A DNA stretch of 64,000 nt, from NCBI GenBank assembly GCA_035325705.1, contig DAOKZI010000006.1:1-64000 (forward strand), read 5' to 3'. Positions 42,808-51,075 of the stretch are shown here, one piece after another (positions within the stretch are counted from its first letter, which is position 1; each line of letters begins with the position of its first letter). The DNA is from Ga0077536 sp035325705 (lineage in GTDB: Bacteria > Pseudomonadota > Gammaproteobacteria > Ga0077536). The notes below the pieces were generated by a model. It was given only the letters and a program-made list of their open reading frames with translations. It ran no database searches and had not been told where the DNA came from. A program made the position numbers and the translations under genes.

Positions 42808-44352
42808 ATGACGCAGCGTCCTGCCGTGCGGCCGCAGTGGGGCGATCTCGTCGCGGGCCTGAGCGTCGCGCTGGTGCTGATCCCGCAGTCGCTGGCCTAT
42901 GCCGAGCTCGCCGGCATGCCACCGGTGTACGGCCTCTACGCCGCGATCCTGCCGCCGATCGCCGCCGCCTTTTTCGCCTCCTCGCCTTATCTGCAGACGG
43001 GTCCCGTCGCGATCACCAGCATGCTGACGCTCGCCGCGCTCAGCGGTCTCGCGCCGCCGGCGAGCGCGGACTACGTCGCGCTCGCGGCGCTGCTCGCGCT
43101 GACGGTCGGCGCGCTGCGGCTCGCGATCGGCGCGGCCGGCGCCGGCTTCGTCGCCTTTCTGATGTCGCAGCCCGTGATGATGGGCTTTTCGAGCGCCGCC
43201 GCGCTTCTGATCCTCGCTTCGCAGCTACCGCCGCTGCTCGGTCTCGAGGCGATGCCGGGAGAGGAGATCTCGCGCGCGCTGGCGGCGCTCGCGCGGCCCG
43301 GGGAATGGTCGCTGGCCGCGCTCGGCTGCGGCATCGGCACGCTCGCGGCAATCGGTGGCGGACGGCGGCTCCACGTGCTCTTCCCCGGCGTGCTGGTCGC
43401 GGTCGCCGTCGGCGTGCTGATCGGCCGCTACGCCGACTACGGCGCGCCGCTGGTCGGTGCGATTCCGCGCGAGCTGCCGCCGTGGGGCTTCGATCTGGCC
43501 TGGGGACGCGCGCGCGAGCTCCTGGTGCCCGGGCTCGTCATCGCCTTCGTCGGCTTCGCCGAGCCGGCCGCGATCGCGCGCACGCTGGCCACGCAGGATC
43601 GCAGTCCCTGGAGCGCCAATCGCGAGCTGATGGGGCAGGGCGCGGCGAACATCGCGGCCGCGCTGTCGCACGCCTTTCCGGTCGGCGGCTCGTTCTCGCG
43701 CACCATGGTCAATCGCACGGCCGGCGGGCGCACGCGCTGGAGCGGCGCCGTGGCCGGGCTCGCGGTCCTCGCCTTCCTGCCCTGCGCGCCGGTGCTGGCC
43801 GCGCTGCCCAAGGCCGTGCTCGCAGGCGTGATCATCGCGTCCGTGCTGAAGCTCGTGCGGCTACGCGCGCTGTGGCGGATCGGCGAGGTGTCGCGCGCGC
43901 AGGCCTTCGTCGCCTGGAGCACCTTCGGGCTCACGCTGTGGCTCGCGCCGCGCATCGACGTCGCGGTCGGCATCGGCATCGTGCTCGGCATCGCCGTGCA
44001 CCTGTGGCGCGAGCGGCGCATCCACATCGGCGTGCACTACGAGCCCGCCGCGGGCGAGCTGCGGCTCGTGCCGGTCGGCGTGCTGTACTTCGGCTCGGCC
44101 AACGTCGTCGACGAGAAGCTGCTCGACGAGCTGGTGCGCCACCCCGAGGCGAAGCGCGTGATCTTCGATCTGCGCCGCGTCGGGCGCATCGACTACACGG
44201 GCGTGATGGTATTCCAGCGCATCGTCGCCGACGCCCAGGCGGCAGGGCTCGCCGTGCACATCGTCCCCGGCGATCCGCCGCAGGGCGAGCGGCTGCTCAG
44301 ACGCGTGTTCGGCGAGGATTCGCCGGTGATCCTGCGCGATCCGGCGCGCTGA
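42808..44352 (+). CDS. SulP family anion transporter
   Basis: Inner-membrane SulP/SLC26 carrier, 514 residues, with about 12 membrane helices and a C-terminal STAS domain. The family start is present (LVAGLSVALVLIPQSLAYAELAGMPPVYGLYAA, residues 15-47), as is FPVGGSFSRTMVNRTAGGRT (about 290). The STAS domain runs from about residue 410 and contains VGVLYFGSANVVDEKLLDEL. Substrate is probably sulfate or bicarbonate. Divergence from the SoeABC genes suggests sulfate traffic. The frame continues upstream to 42625, but the ATG at 42808 gives the right length. Confidence 0.9.
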   Translation: MTQRPAVRPQWGDLVAGLSVALVLIPQSLAYAELAGMPPVYGLYAAILPPIAAAFFASSPYLQTGPVAITSMLTLAALSGLAPPASADYVALAALLALTVGALRLAIGAAGAGFVAFLMSQPVMMGFSSAAALLILASQLPPLLGLEAMPGEEISRALAALARPGEWSLAALGCGIGTLAAIGGGRRLHVLFPGVLVAVAVGVLIGRYADYGAPLVGAIPRELPPWGFDLAWGRARELLVPGLVIAFVGFAEPAAIARTLATQDRSPWSANRELMGQGAANIAAALSHAFPVGGSFSRTMVNRTAGGRTRWSGAVAGLAVLAFLPCAPVLAALPKAVLAGVIIASVLKLVRLRALWRIGEVSRAQAFVAWSTFGLTLWLAPRIDVAVGIGIVLGIAVHLWRERRIHIGVHYEPAAGELRLVPVGVLYFGSANVVDEKLLDELVRHPEAKRVIFDLRRVGRIDYTGVMVFQRIVADAQAAGLAVHIVPGDPPQGERLLRRVFGEDSPVILRDPAR

Positions 44353-44388
44353 ACGAAAGCGCCGAGCGGCGGCAAGCCTTGTCTTCCC

Positions 44389-44518
44389 GTAGCCCGGGTG
44401 CAGCGTAGCGAAACCCGGGATCCGGCATGTGCAATATGCGATAGCCTTCTTCTCGGATGTATGAGAGGACGGCGGGCGCGGACCCCGGGTTACGCGCTGC
44501 GCGCTCCACCCGGGCTAC
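44389..44518. repeat. Family A composite REPIN with conserved spacer
   Basis: Unit B (GTAGCCCGGGTGCAGCGTAGCG...AAACCCGGG) and inverted unit A (TTACGCGCTGCGCGCTCC ACCCGGGCTAC), 130 bases. The spacer carries TGTATGAGAGGACGGCGGGC as in the element at 24838. It fills part of the gene-free 44353-44667. Confidence 0.9.
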
Positions 44519-44543
44519 GACACCGCCGTTCATCATCTAGGCC

Positions 44544-44572
44544 GTAGGTTGGGCTGACGCAGGAAGCCCAAC
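44544..44572. repeat. Family C palindromic repeat with GTAG head
   Basis: GTAGGTTGGGCTGACGCAGGAAGCCCAAC; the following TCTTCGTCGTGGCG is shared with the copy at 25022. Confidence 0.8.
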
Positions 44573-44600
44573 ATCTTCGTCGTGGCGCCGAACGTTGAGC

Positions 44601-44625
44601 TTCCTCCCGTGTTCTCCGTGGCTGG
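44601..44625. repeat. Family B half-repeat (single)
   Basis: TTCCTCCCGTGTTCTCCGTGGC has the same 9-base period as other family B arms but no inverted partner nearby. Lies before the end of the acyl-CoA dehydrogenase gene. Confidence 0.6.
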
Positions 44626-44667
44626 ATTAACCGGCATATCAGGCGTCGCCGAAGCCCAGGATGCTTT

Positions 44668-45840
44668 TCAATACGAACGCGGCATGCCGAGGTTGTGCTG
44701 CGCGATGAAGTTCAGAATCATCTCCTCGGACACCGGTGCGAAGCGGAACAGGCGCTGGTCGCGCCACAGGCGTTCGAGGTGGTATTCGGACGCATAGCCC
44801 ATGCCGCCCAAGGTCTGCATCGCCTGGATCGTCGCCTTGTCGCAGGCCTGCGAGGCGATCAGCTTGGCCATGTTCGACTCGGCGCCGAAGGGCTGGCCCC
44901 GATCGCACAGCGTCGCCGCCTGGTAGTTCATCAGCCGCGCGCAGCCGATTTCGGCGAAAGCCTGCGCGAGCGGGAACTGGATCCCCTGGTAGGCGCTGAT
45001 CGGCGTCTTGCTGAATACGCGGCGCTCGTTGGCGAAATCGACGGCGAGCTTGAGCGCGAGATCGACCGTGCCGCAGAGACCGGCGGTGGTGACGATGCGC
45101 TCGGTGTTCAGCACGTCCAGGAGCTGCGGCCAGCCGCCGTCGAGGGTGCCGACGAGATCGGCGGGCTCGAGGCGCACGTCGTCGAAGAACACGGTCGAGG
45201 AGTCGAGCGTGTTGGTGCCGAGCTTGTCGATGCGGCCGAGGCTGACGCCCTTGCGGCCGGTGTCGATCAGGAAGAGGGAGATGCCTTCGGTCTTGCGCTT
45301 GACCTCCTCGATCTTCTTCGTGCGGCAGACGATCAGCGTGATCCCGGACGACAGCGCGCCCGTGATCCAGTGCTTCTTGCCGTTCAGCACCCAGCCTTCG
45401 CCGTCGCGGCGCGCGAAGCTGGTGATCTCCAGCGTATTGGTGCCCGCGTCGGGCTCGGTCAGCGCCATGCAGCAGACGAGATCGCCGGCGATCAGCGGCG
45501 GCAGGTATTTCTGCTTCATCTCGGCCGTGCCGTAGCGCGAGATCGACACACCGCCGAAGATCGGGTTCAGCATGAAGAGCTGGCCGATCGTGCTGCCGCC
45601 GCCGCCGCGCGCAAGATTCTCGATCGCGAGCGCCATCTCGAGCATGCCGAGCCCGCTGCCGCCGTACTCGTCCGGCAGCGCAACGCCGCCGATCCCCGCC
45701 TCGCAGGTCGCCTTCCAGAACTCCTGCGGAAACGCCTTGCGCTTGTCGTGATCCCGCCAGTAGTCGAGCCCGAACTTCTCACCGAGCTTGCGCGCGGTGT
45801 CGGCAATCATCTTCTGCTCGTCGGTCAGTTGAAAATCCAT
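44668..45840 (-). CDS. Acyl-CoA dehydrogenase
   Basis: FAD enzyme of 390 residues that introduces a 2,3 double bond into acyl-CoA. It starts MDFQLTDEQKMIADTARKLG. The flavin site is in MALTEPDAGTNTLEITSFA (about 126-144) and in KHWITGALSSGITLIVCRT. Near the C-terminus LGGMGYASEYHLERLWRD and FAPVSEEMILNFIAQ hold the region of the catalytic base (Glu372/373 are candidates). Chain-length preference is not predictable. It precedes the E2 gene of the 2-oxoacid dehydrogenase operon on the same strand, separated by a family B repeat pair. Confidence 0.92.
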   Translation of the reverse strand: MDFQLTDEQKMIADTARKLGEKFGLDYWRDHDKRKAFPQEFWKATCEAGIGGVALPDEYGGSGLGMLEMALAIENLARGGGGSTIGQLFMLNPIFGGVSISRYGTAEMKQKYLPPLIAGDLVCCMALTEPDAGTNTLEITSFARRDGEGWVLNGKKHWITGALSSGITLIVCRTKKIEEVKRKTEGISLFLIDTGRKGVSLGRIDKLGTNTLDSSTVFFDDVRLEPADLVGTLDGGWPQLLDVLNTERIVTTAGLCGTVDLALKLAVDFANERRVFSKTPISAYQGIQFPLAQAFAEIGCARLMNYQAATLCDRGQPFGAESNMAKLIASQACDKATIQAMQTLGGMGYASEYHLERLWRDQRLFRFAPVSEEMILNFIAQHNLGMPRSY

Positions 45841-45904
45841 GGCTGGCTCCTGAAATGGTGTGCGCGTGGACGTGTCCGTGCATGCCCTTGGTGCCTGGAA
45901 GTCG

Positions 45905-46074
45905 GGCCACAGAGAACACCGAGAACACCGAGGAATTCATGATTGCGCGCTCGATGGTCATACGAGCCGGGTTCCGGAGTAAGCCCCTGTTTGCCGCTCA
46001 CGAAGTCCGCAAACGTTGAAGCGGCACCCACGCCTTCTCGCTCTTCCTCGGTGTTCTCTGTGTTCTCGGTGGCC
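45905..46074. repeat. Family B inverted repeat pair (ACCGAGAAC type)
   Basis: GGCCACAGAGAACACCGAGA and an inverted copy (...TGTGTTCTCGGTGGCC) about 110 bases apart. It fills the 274-base gap between the acyl-CoA dehydrogenase and E2 genes; nothing else is seen there. Confidence 0.88.
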
Positions 46075-46114
46075 ATATCGACGGGTTCCGTAGCACCAAA
46101 GCCGAAGTGCCGGC

Positions 46115-47332
46115 TCAGCGCGCCACGAGCAGCAGCGACAGCGGATCTTCGAGGCGCGCGACGATCGCGTCGAGCAGGCGCGCGCCGTCCATGCCGTTCA
46201 GCACGCGGTGATCGCAGGCGAGCACGAGGTTGAGCTCTTGGCGCAGCGCGGGCTGGCCGGCGGCGTCGGGGCGGAATACCGCTTCGGTGCGGCCGACGCC
46301 GAGGATGCTGGCCTGGCCGGGCAGCACGATCGGGAATACGTGGCGCACGCGCGTGCCGCCGAGATTCGACACGCAGATTGCGCCGCCGCCGCTGTCCTGC
46401 GCCGTCAGGCGTCCGCTGCGCGCGCGCTGCGTGAGCTCGGCGAGCGCCTGTGCGTTGTGCACCAAGGGATGGCGGCCGACCCGGCGCGCGACGCCGACGT
46501 AGAGGCCCTTGTCCGTCGCCGCGGCGAGCGCGACGTCGCTGTCCGCGAGCTCGACGGCCCCGTCGTCTTGCCACACGCGGCGGAACAGCGGCTCGGCCTC
46601 GAGCGTGAGGCCGACGGCCTGCACGATCCAGTGCGTGAGCGTGAGCATTTCGCAGCCGGCGCGGGCCTTCGCCTGCCGGTGCAGCTCGAGCAGCTTGCCG
46701 ACCTCGGCCGCGGCTTCGAGATAGAAGTGCGGGATCTCGCGCTTGCTCTGCGCCATGCGCGCGGCGACGGTGCGCTGGGCAGCCGTCAGCGCGACGGGCT
46801 GCGCGGCGCCGGACGCGATCGCGGGCGCCGGCTGCGCGGCGCGCGGCGCCGGGATCGTGGGAGCAGTCGGCACGTCGCAGGCCTTGATGCGGCCCTTCGG
46901 ACCCGTGCCGGCGACGAGCGCGAGATCCACGCCGCGGGCGCGCGCGAGCTTGCGCGCATGCGGGGTCGCGAGCAGACGGCCGTCCCGCGCCGGCGCGGCG
47001 GATGCGGGCGCCGCAGGGGGCGCCGGCGCGGGCGCCGCGGGAACCATCGGCGCGGCCTTGGATGCCGCGGCCGGGACGCCGGCCAGCGGGCTGCCGGCCC
47101 AGGTCGCGAGCGCGGTGCCGACCTCGACGGTCTCGCCGGGCTGCACGAGCAGCTCGCCGATCGTGCCGGCCTCGTCGGCCGCGATCTCGTTCGCGATCTT
47201 CTCGGTCTCGCAGACGTAGAGCAGATCCCCGGCGTGCACGGCCTGGCCGGGTCGGACCAGCCATTCGACGAGGGTGCCTTCGGTCATCGTCAGCCCGAGC
47301 TTGGGCAGACGGATCGCGCGTTCGGCGCTCAC
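46115..47332 (-). CDS. Dihydrolipoamide acyltransferase (E2) of a 2-oxoacid dehydrogenase
   Basis: E2 core of 405 residues: an N-terminal lipoyl domain (residues 1-80; lipoylated Lys45 in CETEKIANEI), an Ala/Pro-rich linker, a peripheral subunit-binding domain (ATPHARKLARARGVDLALVAGTGPKGRIKACDV, about 120-155) and the catalytic domain with DHRVLNGMDG near the end. It transfers the acyl group from lipoate to CoA. The last gene of the operon E1alpha-E1beta-enoyl-CoA hydratase-E2, 4 bases after the hydratase gene. No E3 lipoamide dehydrogenase is nearby. Confidence 0.92.
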   Translation of the reverse strand: MSAERAIRLPKLGLTMTEGTLVEWLVRPGQAVHAGDLLYVCETEKIANEIAADEAGTIGELLVQPGETVEVGTALATWAGSPLAGVPAAASKAAPMVPAAPAPAPPAAPASAAPARDGRLLATPHARKLARARGVDLALVAGTGPKGRIKACDVPTAPTIPAPRAAQPAPAIASGAAQPVALTAAQRTVAARMAQSKREIPHFYLEAAAEVGKLLELHRQAKARAGCEMLTLTHWIVQAVGLTLEAEPLFRRVWQDDGAVELADSDVALAAATDKGLYVGVARRVGRHPLVHNAQALAELTQRARSGRLTAQDSGGGAICVSNLGGTRVRHVFPIVLPGQASILGVGRTEAVFRPDAAGQPALRQELNLVLACDHRVLNGMDGARLLDAIVARLEDPLSLLLVAR

Positions 47333-47336
47333 CGGA

Positions 47337-48128
47337 TCATTCGCCCTTGAAGTGGGCCGCGCGCTTGCCGAGGAAGGCCTGGCAGCCTTCGTGCGAATCC
47401 TTCGAATCGAGCACGAGCCCGATCATCGCCTGCTCGTAGGCGAGCGCGGCGGGCATCGGCATGTCGATGCCGTTGCTCATCGAGCGCTTCAGCAGCTTGA
47501 GCACGAGCGGCGACTTGTGGGTGATCTTCGCCGCGATCTCGCCGACCTTCGCCACCAGTCGATCCGGCGGCACGACGTGGTTGACGAGGCCGAGCGACAG
47601 CGCCTCAGTGGCGGTGATCTGATCGCCCGTGTACATCAGCTCCTTGGCGCGGCACGGCGGGATCTGGCGGATGAAGCGCTGCGTGCCGCCGGCGCCGGGG
47701 AAGAGGCCCAGGGTGATCTCGGGCAGGCCGAGCCGCGCCTTGTCGGACACCACGCGCACGTCCGTGCACAGCAGGATCTCGGTGCCGCCGCCGAGGGCCC
47801 AGCCGTTGACCGCGCAGATCGTCGGCTTGTCGCTGGTCTCGATCTTGCGGAACACGCGATGGATCACCTCGGCGAATTCCTGGTAGTGCGCGAGTCCTTG
47901 GCGCGAATCGAGATCCGCGATGTCGCCGCCGGCGACGAAGGCGCGATCGCCGGCGCCGGTGAGCACGATCACGCGCACCTCCGGGTTCTCGAGCGCTTCG
48001 CCGAAGGCCGCCTCGAGCTCGAGCAGGGTCGGGATGTCGAGGGCGTTCAGAGTCGACGGACGATTGATCGTGAGCCACGCCTGGTGGTCACGGACGTCGA
48101 GCAGGATGTACTGGCGTGGAGTCGTCAT
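47337..48128 (-). CDS. Enoyl-CoA hydratase/isomerase family protein
   Basis: Crotonase-fold enzyme of 263 residues. Oxyanion-hole segments are AFVAGGDIADL and GWALGGGTEILLCTDVRV; both catalytic glutamates of hydratases have counterparts in GGGTE and in LGLPEITLGLFPGAGG. It hydrates 2-enoyl-CoA in typical relatives. Its position between E1beta and E2 is unusual. The intergenic gaps of 14 and 4 bases make co-expression near certain. It may process the acyl-CoA produced by the complex, or a substrate leading into it. Confidence 0.9.
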   Translation of the reverse strand: MTTPRQYILLDVRDHQAWLTINRPSTLNALDIPTLLELEAAFGEALENPEVRVIVLTGAGDRAFVAGGDIADLDSRQGLAHYQEFAEVIHRVFRKIETSDKPTICAVNGWALGGGTEILLCTDVRVVSDKARLGLPEITLGLFPGAGGTQRFIRQIPPCRAKELMYTGDQITATEALSLGLVNHVVPPDRLVAKVGEIAAKITHKSPLVLKLLKRSMSNGIDMPMPAALAYEQAMIGLVLDSKDSHEGCQAFLGKRAAHFKGE

Positions 48129-48142
48129 GAGGGTTTCCGTGT

Positions 48143-49117
48143 TCAGGCCATGACCCGCTCGATCGCCGCGAGCAGGCGCGCGGCGTCGGGCAGGTAGGCG
48201 CTTTCGAGATTGGGAGCGTAAGGCGTCGGCATGAACGGCGCGCCGACGCGCAGGATCGGGGCATCGAGCTCGTCGAAGCCGACGTCGGCCATGCGCGCGG
48301 CGATCTCGGCGCCGACGCCGAAGGCTTCGACCGCTTCGTGGAAGACGACGAGGCGATGCGTGCGCGACAGCGAGGCCAGCACGCCGGCCTCGTCCCAGGG
48401 CTGCAGCGAGCGCAGATCGAGGATCTCGAGCTCGACGCCGCGCTCGGCCGCCTGTGCCGCCGCCGCTTCCGCCTGGTACAGCGCCGCGCCGTAAGTGACG
48501 ACGGTGACGTCGCGGCCGGGCCGCGCGATCCGCGACTGGCCGAAGGGGATCGCGGCCGGCGTCTCCGGCATGTCGCCCTTGCGCGCGTACAGCGCCTTGT
48601 TCTCGATGTAGAGCACCGGGTTCGGCGAGGCGATCGCGCTGCGCAGCAGGCCGTAGGCGTCGGCCGGCGTCGCCGGGCACACGACGTTCAGGCCCGGCAC
48701 GTGCGCGAACCAGGCTTCCAGACACTGCGAGTGCTGGGCGCCGGCGTTGACGCCGCCGCCGTGCGGCGCGCGCACGACGAGCGGCACGGCGGTCTGGCCG
48801 CCGAACATGAAGTGCGCCTTCGCCGCCTGGTTCACGATCGCGTCCATCGCCAGCGTGCAGAAGTCCATGAACATGATCTCGGCGACCGGCCGATAGCCGG
48901 ACAGCGCCGCACCGGCCGCGGTGCCGACGAGCGCAGCTTCCGAGATCGGGAAGTCGAACACGCGGCCCGCGCCGAAGCGCTGGTACAGCCCGCGCGTGAC
49001 GCCGAAGGGGCCGCCGGCCTCGCCGATGTCCTCGCCGAGCAGGATCACTTTCGGATCGGCCTCCATCGCATCCGCGAGGGCCTTGCCGATCGCCTGACCG
49101 AAACGCATCTGTTCCAT
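48143..49117 (-). CDS. 2-oxoacid dehydrogenase E1 beta subunit
   Basis: Transketolase-like beta subunit, 324 residues, forming a heterotetramer with E1alpha. Landmarks are LLGEDIGEAGGPFGVTRGL (residues 26-44), FPISEAALVGTAAGAALSG, MFMDFCTLAMDAIVNQAAK and VVRAPHGGGVNAGAQHSQCLEAWFAHVPGL. These match acetoin and pyruvate dehydrogenase beta chains (AcoB/PdhB). Substrate specificity is not decidable by eye. The gene starts 3 bases after the E1alpha stop. Confidence 0.92.
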   Translation of the reverse strand: MEQMRFGQAIGKALADAMEADPKVILLGEDIGEAGGPFGVTRGLYQRFGAGRVFDFPISEAALVGTAAGAALSGYRPVAEIMFMDFCTLAMDAIVNQAAKAHFMFGGQTAVPLVVRAPHGGGVNAGAQHSQCLEAWFAHVPGLNVVCPATPADAYGLLRSAIASPNPVLYIENKALYARKGDMPETPAAIPFGQSRIARPGRDVTVVTYGAALYQAEAAAAQAAERGVELEILDLRSLQPWDEAGVLASLSRTHRLVVFHEAVEAFGVGAEIAARMADVGFDELDAPILRVGAPFMPTPYAPNLESAYLPDAARLLAAIERVMA

Positions 49118-49120
49118 GCT

Positions 49121-50107
49121 CTATCCCTGCGCGTAGACGTCGGCGCGCGCCGCCGCGAAGTCCGGCAGCGGCGCCGCGCGGGCGTAGGCGACGGCCGTCT
49201 CGATCTCGGCGTCGATCTCCGCGTCCAGCGCGTCGAAGCGCGCGCCGTCGACGCCGGCCGCGGCGAGCGCGGCGCGGGCGCGCGCGAGCGGATCCTTGTC
49301 GCCGAGCGCGGCCATCTCGGCCGGGTCGCGGTATTTCTGCGGATCGCCTTCGTAGTGGCCGTGGAAACGCTCGACGCGGCACTCGAGCACGGCGGGCCGG
49401 GAGTCCTGGCGCATCTGCGCGAGGAGCTCGCCGGCGACGGTGGTGACTTCGCGCACCTCCAGGCCGTCGGCACAGCGATACGGCACGCCGAAGGCGCTCG
49501 CCAGGCCTTCGAGCTTGCCGCAGAACTGGCGATCGGTGCGCGAGAATTCGCCCCAGCCGTTGTTCTCGCAGGCGAACAGCACGGGCAGCGCCCACAGCGC
49601 AGCGAGATTGAGGCATTCGTGGAAGATGCCCTCGGCGAGCGCGCCGTCGCCGAAGTAGCACACGGCGACGTCGCCCTTGCCGGCGAGCTTGTGCGCGAGC
49701 GCGCTGCCGGTCGCGAGCGAGATGCCGCCGCCGACGATGCCGTTCGCGCCGAGCATGCCGACCTTCGCCTCCGCGATGTGCATCGAGCCGCCGCGCCCGC
49801 GGCAGATGCCGAGCTCGCGGCCCATCATCTCGGCGACGAAGCCCTTGAGGTCGATGCCTTTGGCGAGGGCCTGGCCGTGACCGCGATGGGTCGCGGCGAT
49901 CGTGTCGCTGTCCCGCAGGTGACGGCTGATCGCGACCGGCACGGACTCCTGGCCGATGCTCAAATGGATGAAGCCGGGGATTTCCTTGTCCGCGAACAGT
50001 TTCGACAGGCGCTGCTCGACCTTGCGGATGCGCAGCATGCCGCGATAGCACGCGAGCAGCGTGTCCGTGTCCTGCCCGCCGCGCGTCACGGTGGATTTCT
50101 TGCTCAT
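49121..50107 (-). CDS. 2-oxoacid dehydrogenase E1 alpha subunit
   Basis: Thiamin-diphosphate subunit, 328 residues. The TPP motif is YFGDGALAEGIFHECLNLAALW (around residue 150), preceded by HRGHGQALAKGID and ICRGRGGSMHIAE. It decarboxylates a 2-oxo acid and transfers the acyl group to lipoate. First gene of the operon, ahead of E1beta, an enoyl-CoA hydratase and E2. Acetoin-type dehydrogenases share this gene length. The ATG at 50107 is used. The 153 bases upstream contain no recognised feature and should hold the operon promoter. Confidence 0.92.
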   Translation of the reverse strand: MSKKSTVTRGGQDTDTLLACYRGMLRIRKVEQRLSKLFADKEIPGFIHLSIGQESVPVAISRHLRDSDTIAATHRGHGQALAKGIDLKGFVAEMMGRELGICRGRGGSMHIAEAKVGMLGANGIVGGGISLATGSALAHKLAGKGDVAVCYFGDGALAEGIFHECLNLAALWALPVLFACENNGWGEFSRTDRQFCGKLEGLASAFGVPYRCADGLEVREVTTVAGELLAQMRQDSRPAVLECRVERFHGHYEGDPQKYRDPAEMAALGDKDPLARARAALAAAGVDGARFDALDAEIDAEIETAVAYARAAPLPDFAAARADVYAQG

Positions 50108-50260
50108 GCGGAGCTCGTACTCGAGGCTGGCAGAGGCGTCGTTCCGGCGACGGAACCGCGCACCGCCTGCGCCGGTTCAGGATGAAAGGTGCCCGGATGG
50201 TAGCGTCGTGCTGCGAGCAGTGTCAAAGCACGGCGCCGGCGTCCGGCGCGGACCGCCGGC

Positions 50261-50938
50261 TCAGCGCGACACGACGCGGGCGCGCTGCCCGCGGATTTCG
50301 TCGAGCAGGACTTCCGTCGGCCGCTGCCGGCAGTAGCCGGCGAGCGCGGCCAGCGAATTGCGGTGGCGTTCCGGCGTGAAGCTGGTGCAGCCGTCATCGA
50401 CGAGGGTCACGAGATAGCCGCGATCGCAGGCGTCGCGCACGGCCGACTCCACGCACTGATCGGTCACGACGCCGCCGATCACGAGCTGCGTGACGCCGAG
50501 ATTGCGCAGCAGGTAGTCGAGGTTCGTCGCATTGAAGACGCTGGACGCCGTCTTCGGCAGCCTGATCTCGTCGCAGATCGGCGCCAGCGCCTCGATCGGC
50601 TGGCCGTCCCAGGCGCCTTTGGGCACGAAGATCTCGCTGATCTTGTAATCGAGGCTCTGCTCGCGCCCGTCGGCGGTCAGCGACTCGATGGTCGTGTGCA
50701 TGACCTCGACGCCGGCCTGGCGACAGGCCGAGAGCAGACGTTGGAGGTTCGGGATCACGACGCTCTCGAGCTGGCGCCGGAACCAGCCGTAGCGCGCCGT
50801 CACCTCCTCGGGCGGGCAGCTTCGATAGAGCCCGCCGTCCGGATGACAGCAGTAGTTCTGCATGTCGATGAGCAGCAGGGCGGCCTGATCGCTCAGCAGG
50901 GCGAGCTCACGGCTGTAGACGGTCTTGACGGCGGGCAT
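50261..50938 (-). CDS. Isochorismatase-family cysteine hydrolase
   Basis: Cysteine amidohydrolase, 225 residues. The triad Asp25 (LLLIDMQN), Lys129 (RLPKTASS) and Cys162 (GVVTDQCVES) is complete, with a cis-peptide region before the cysteine. Relatives hydrolyse amides or ureas such as N-carbamoyl compounds, biuret, nicotinamide or maleamate. It is divergent from the glutamine-synthetase-like gene, 137 bases away, and could take part in the same nitrogen pathway. Substrate unknown. Confidence 0.88.
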   Translation of the reverse strand: MPAVKTVYSRELALLSDQAALLLIDMQNYCCHPDGGLYRSCPPEEVTARYGWFRRQLESVVIPNLQRLLSACRQAGVEVMHTTIESLTADGREQSLDYKISEIFVPKGAWDGQPIEALAPICDEIRLPKTASSVFNATNLDYLLRNLGVTQLVIGGVVTDQCVESAVRDACDRGYLVTLVDDGCTSFTPERHRNSLAALAGYCRQRPTEVLLDEIRGQRARVVSR

Positions 50939-51075
50939 CGGCGTTCTCCTGCCGGGGGCAGCGGCGGCGAATCGTTTGATGGCGTGGCCGTCGCGCCCCC
51001 ACCCTCAGGTCGTTGGCGCGCGCCGGGACGGTTTCTATACTCCCGGGCAGCGATCCTGCGCAAGAGGAGGGGGCG

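Noticed and set aside
44377..44640. Open frames in the repeat-rich gap reading ARVERAARNPGS or similar.
   Set aside because: These peptides recur wherever family A repeats occur and come from the palindromes, not from genes.
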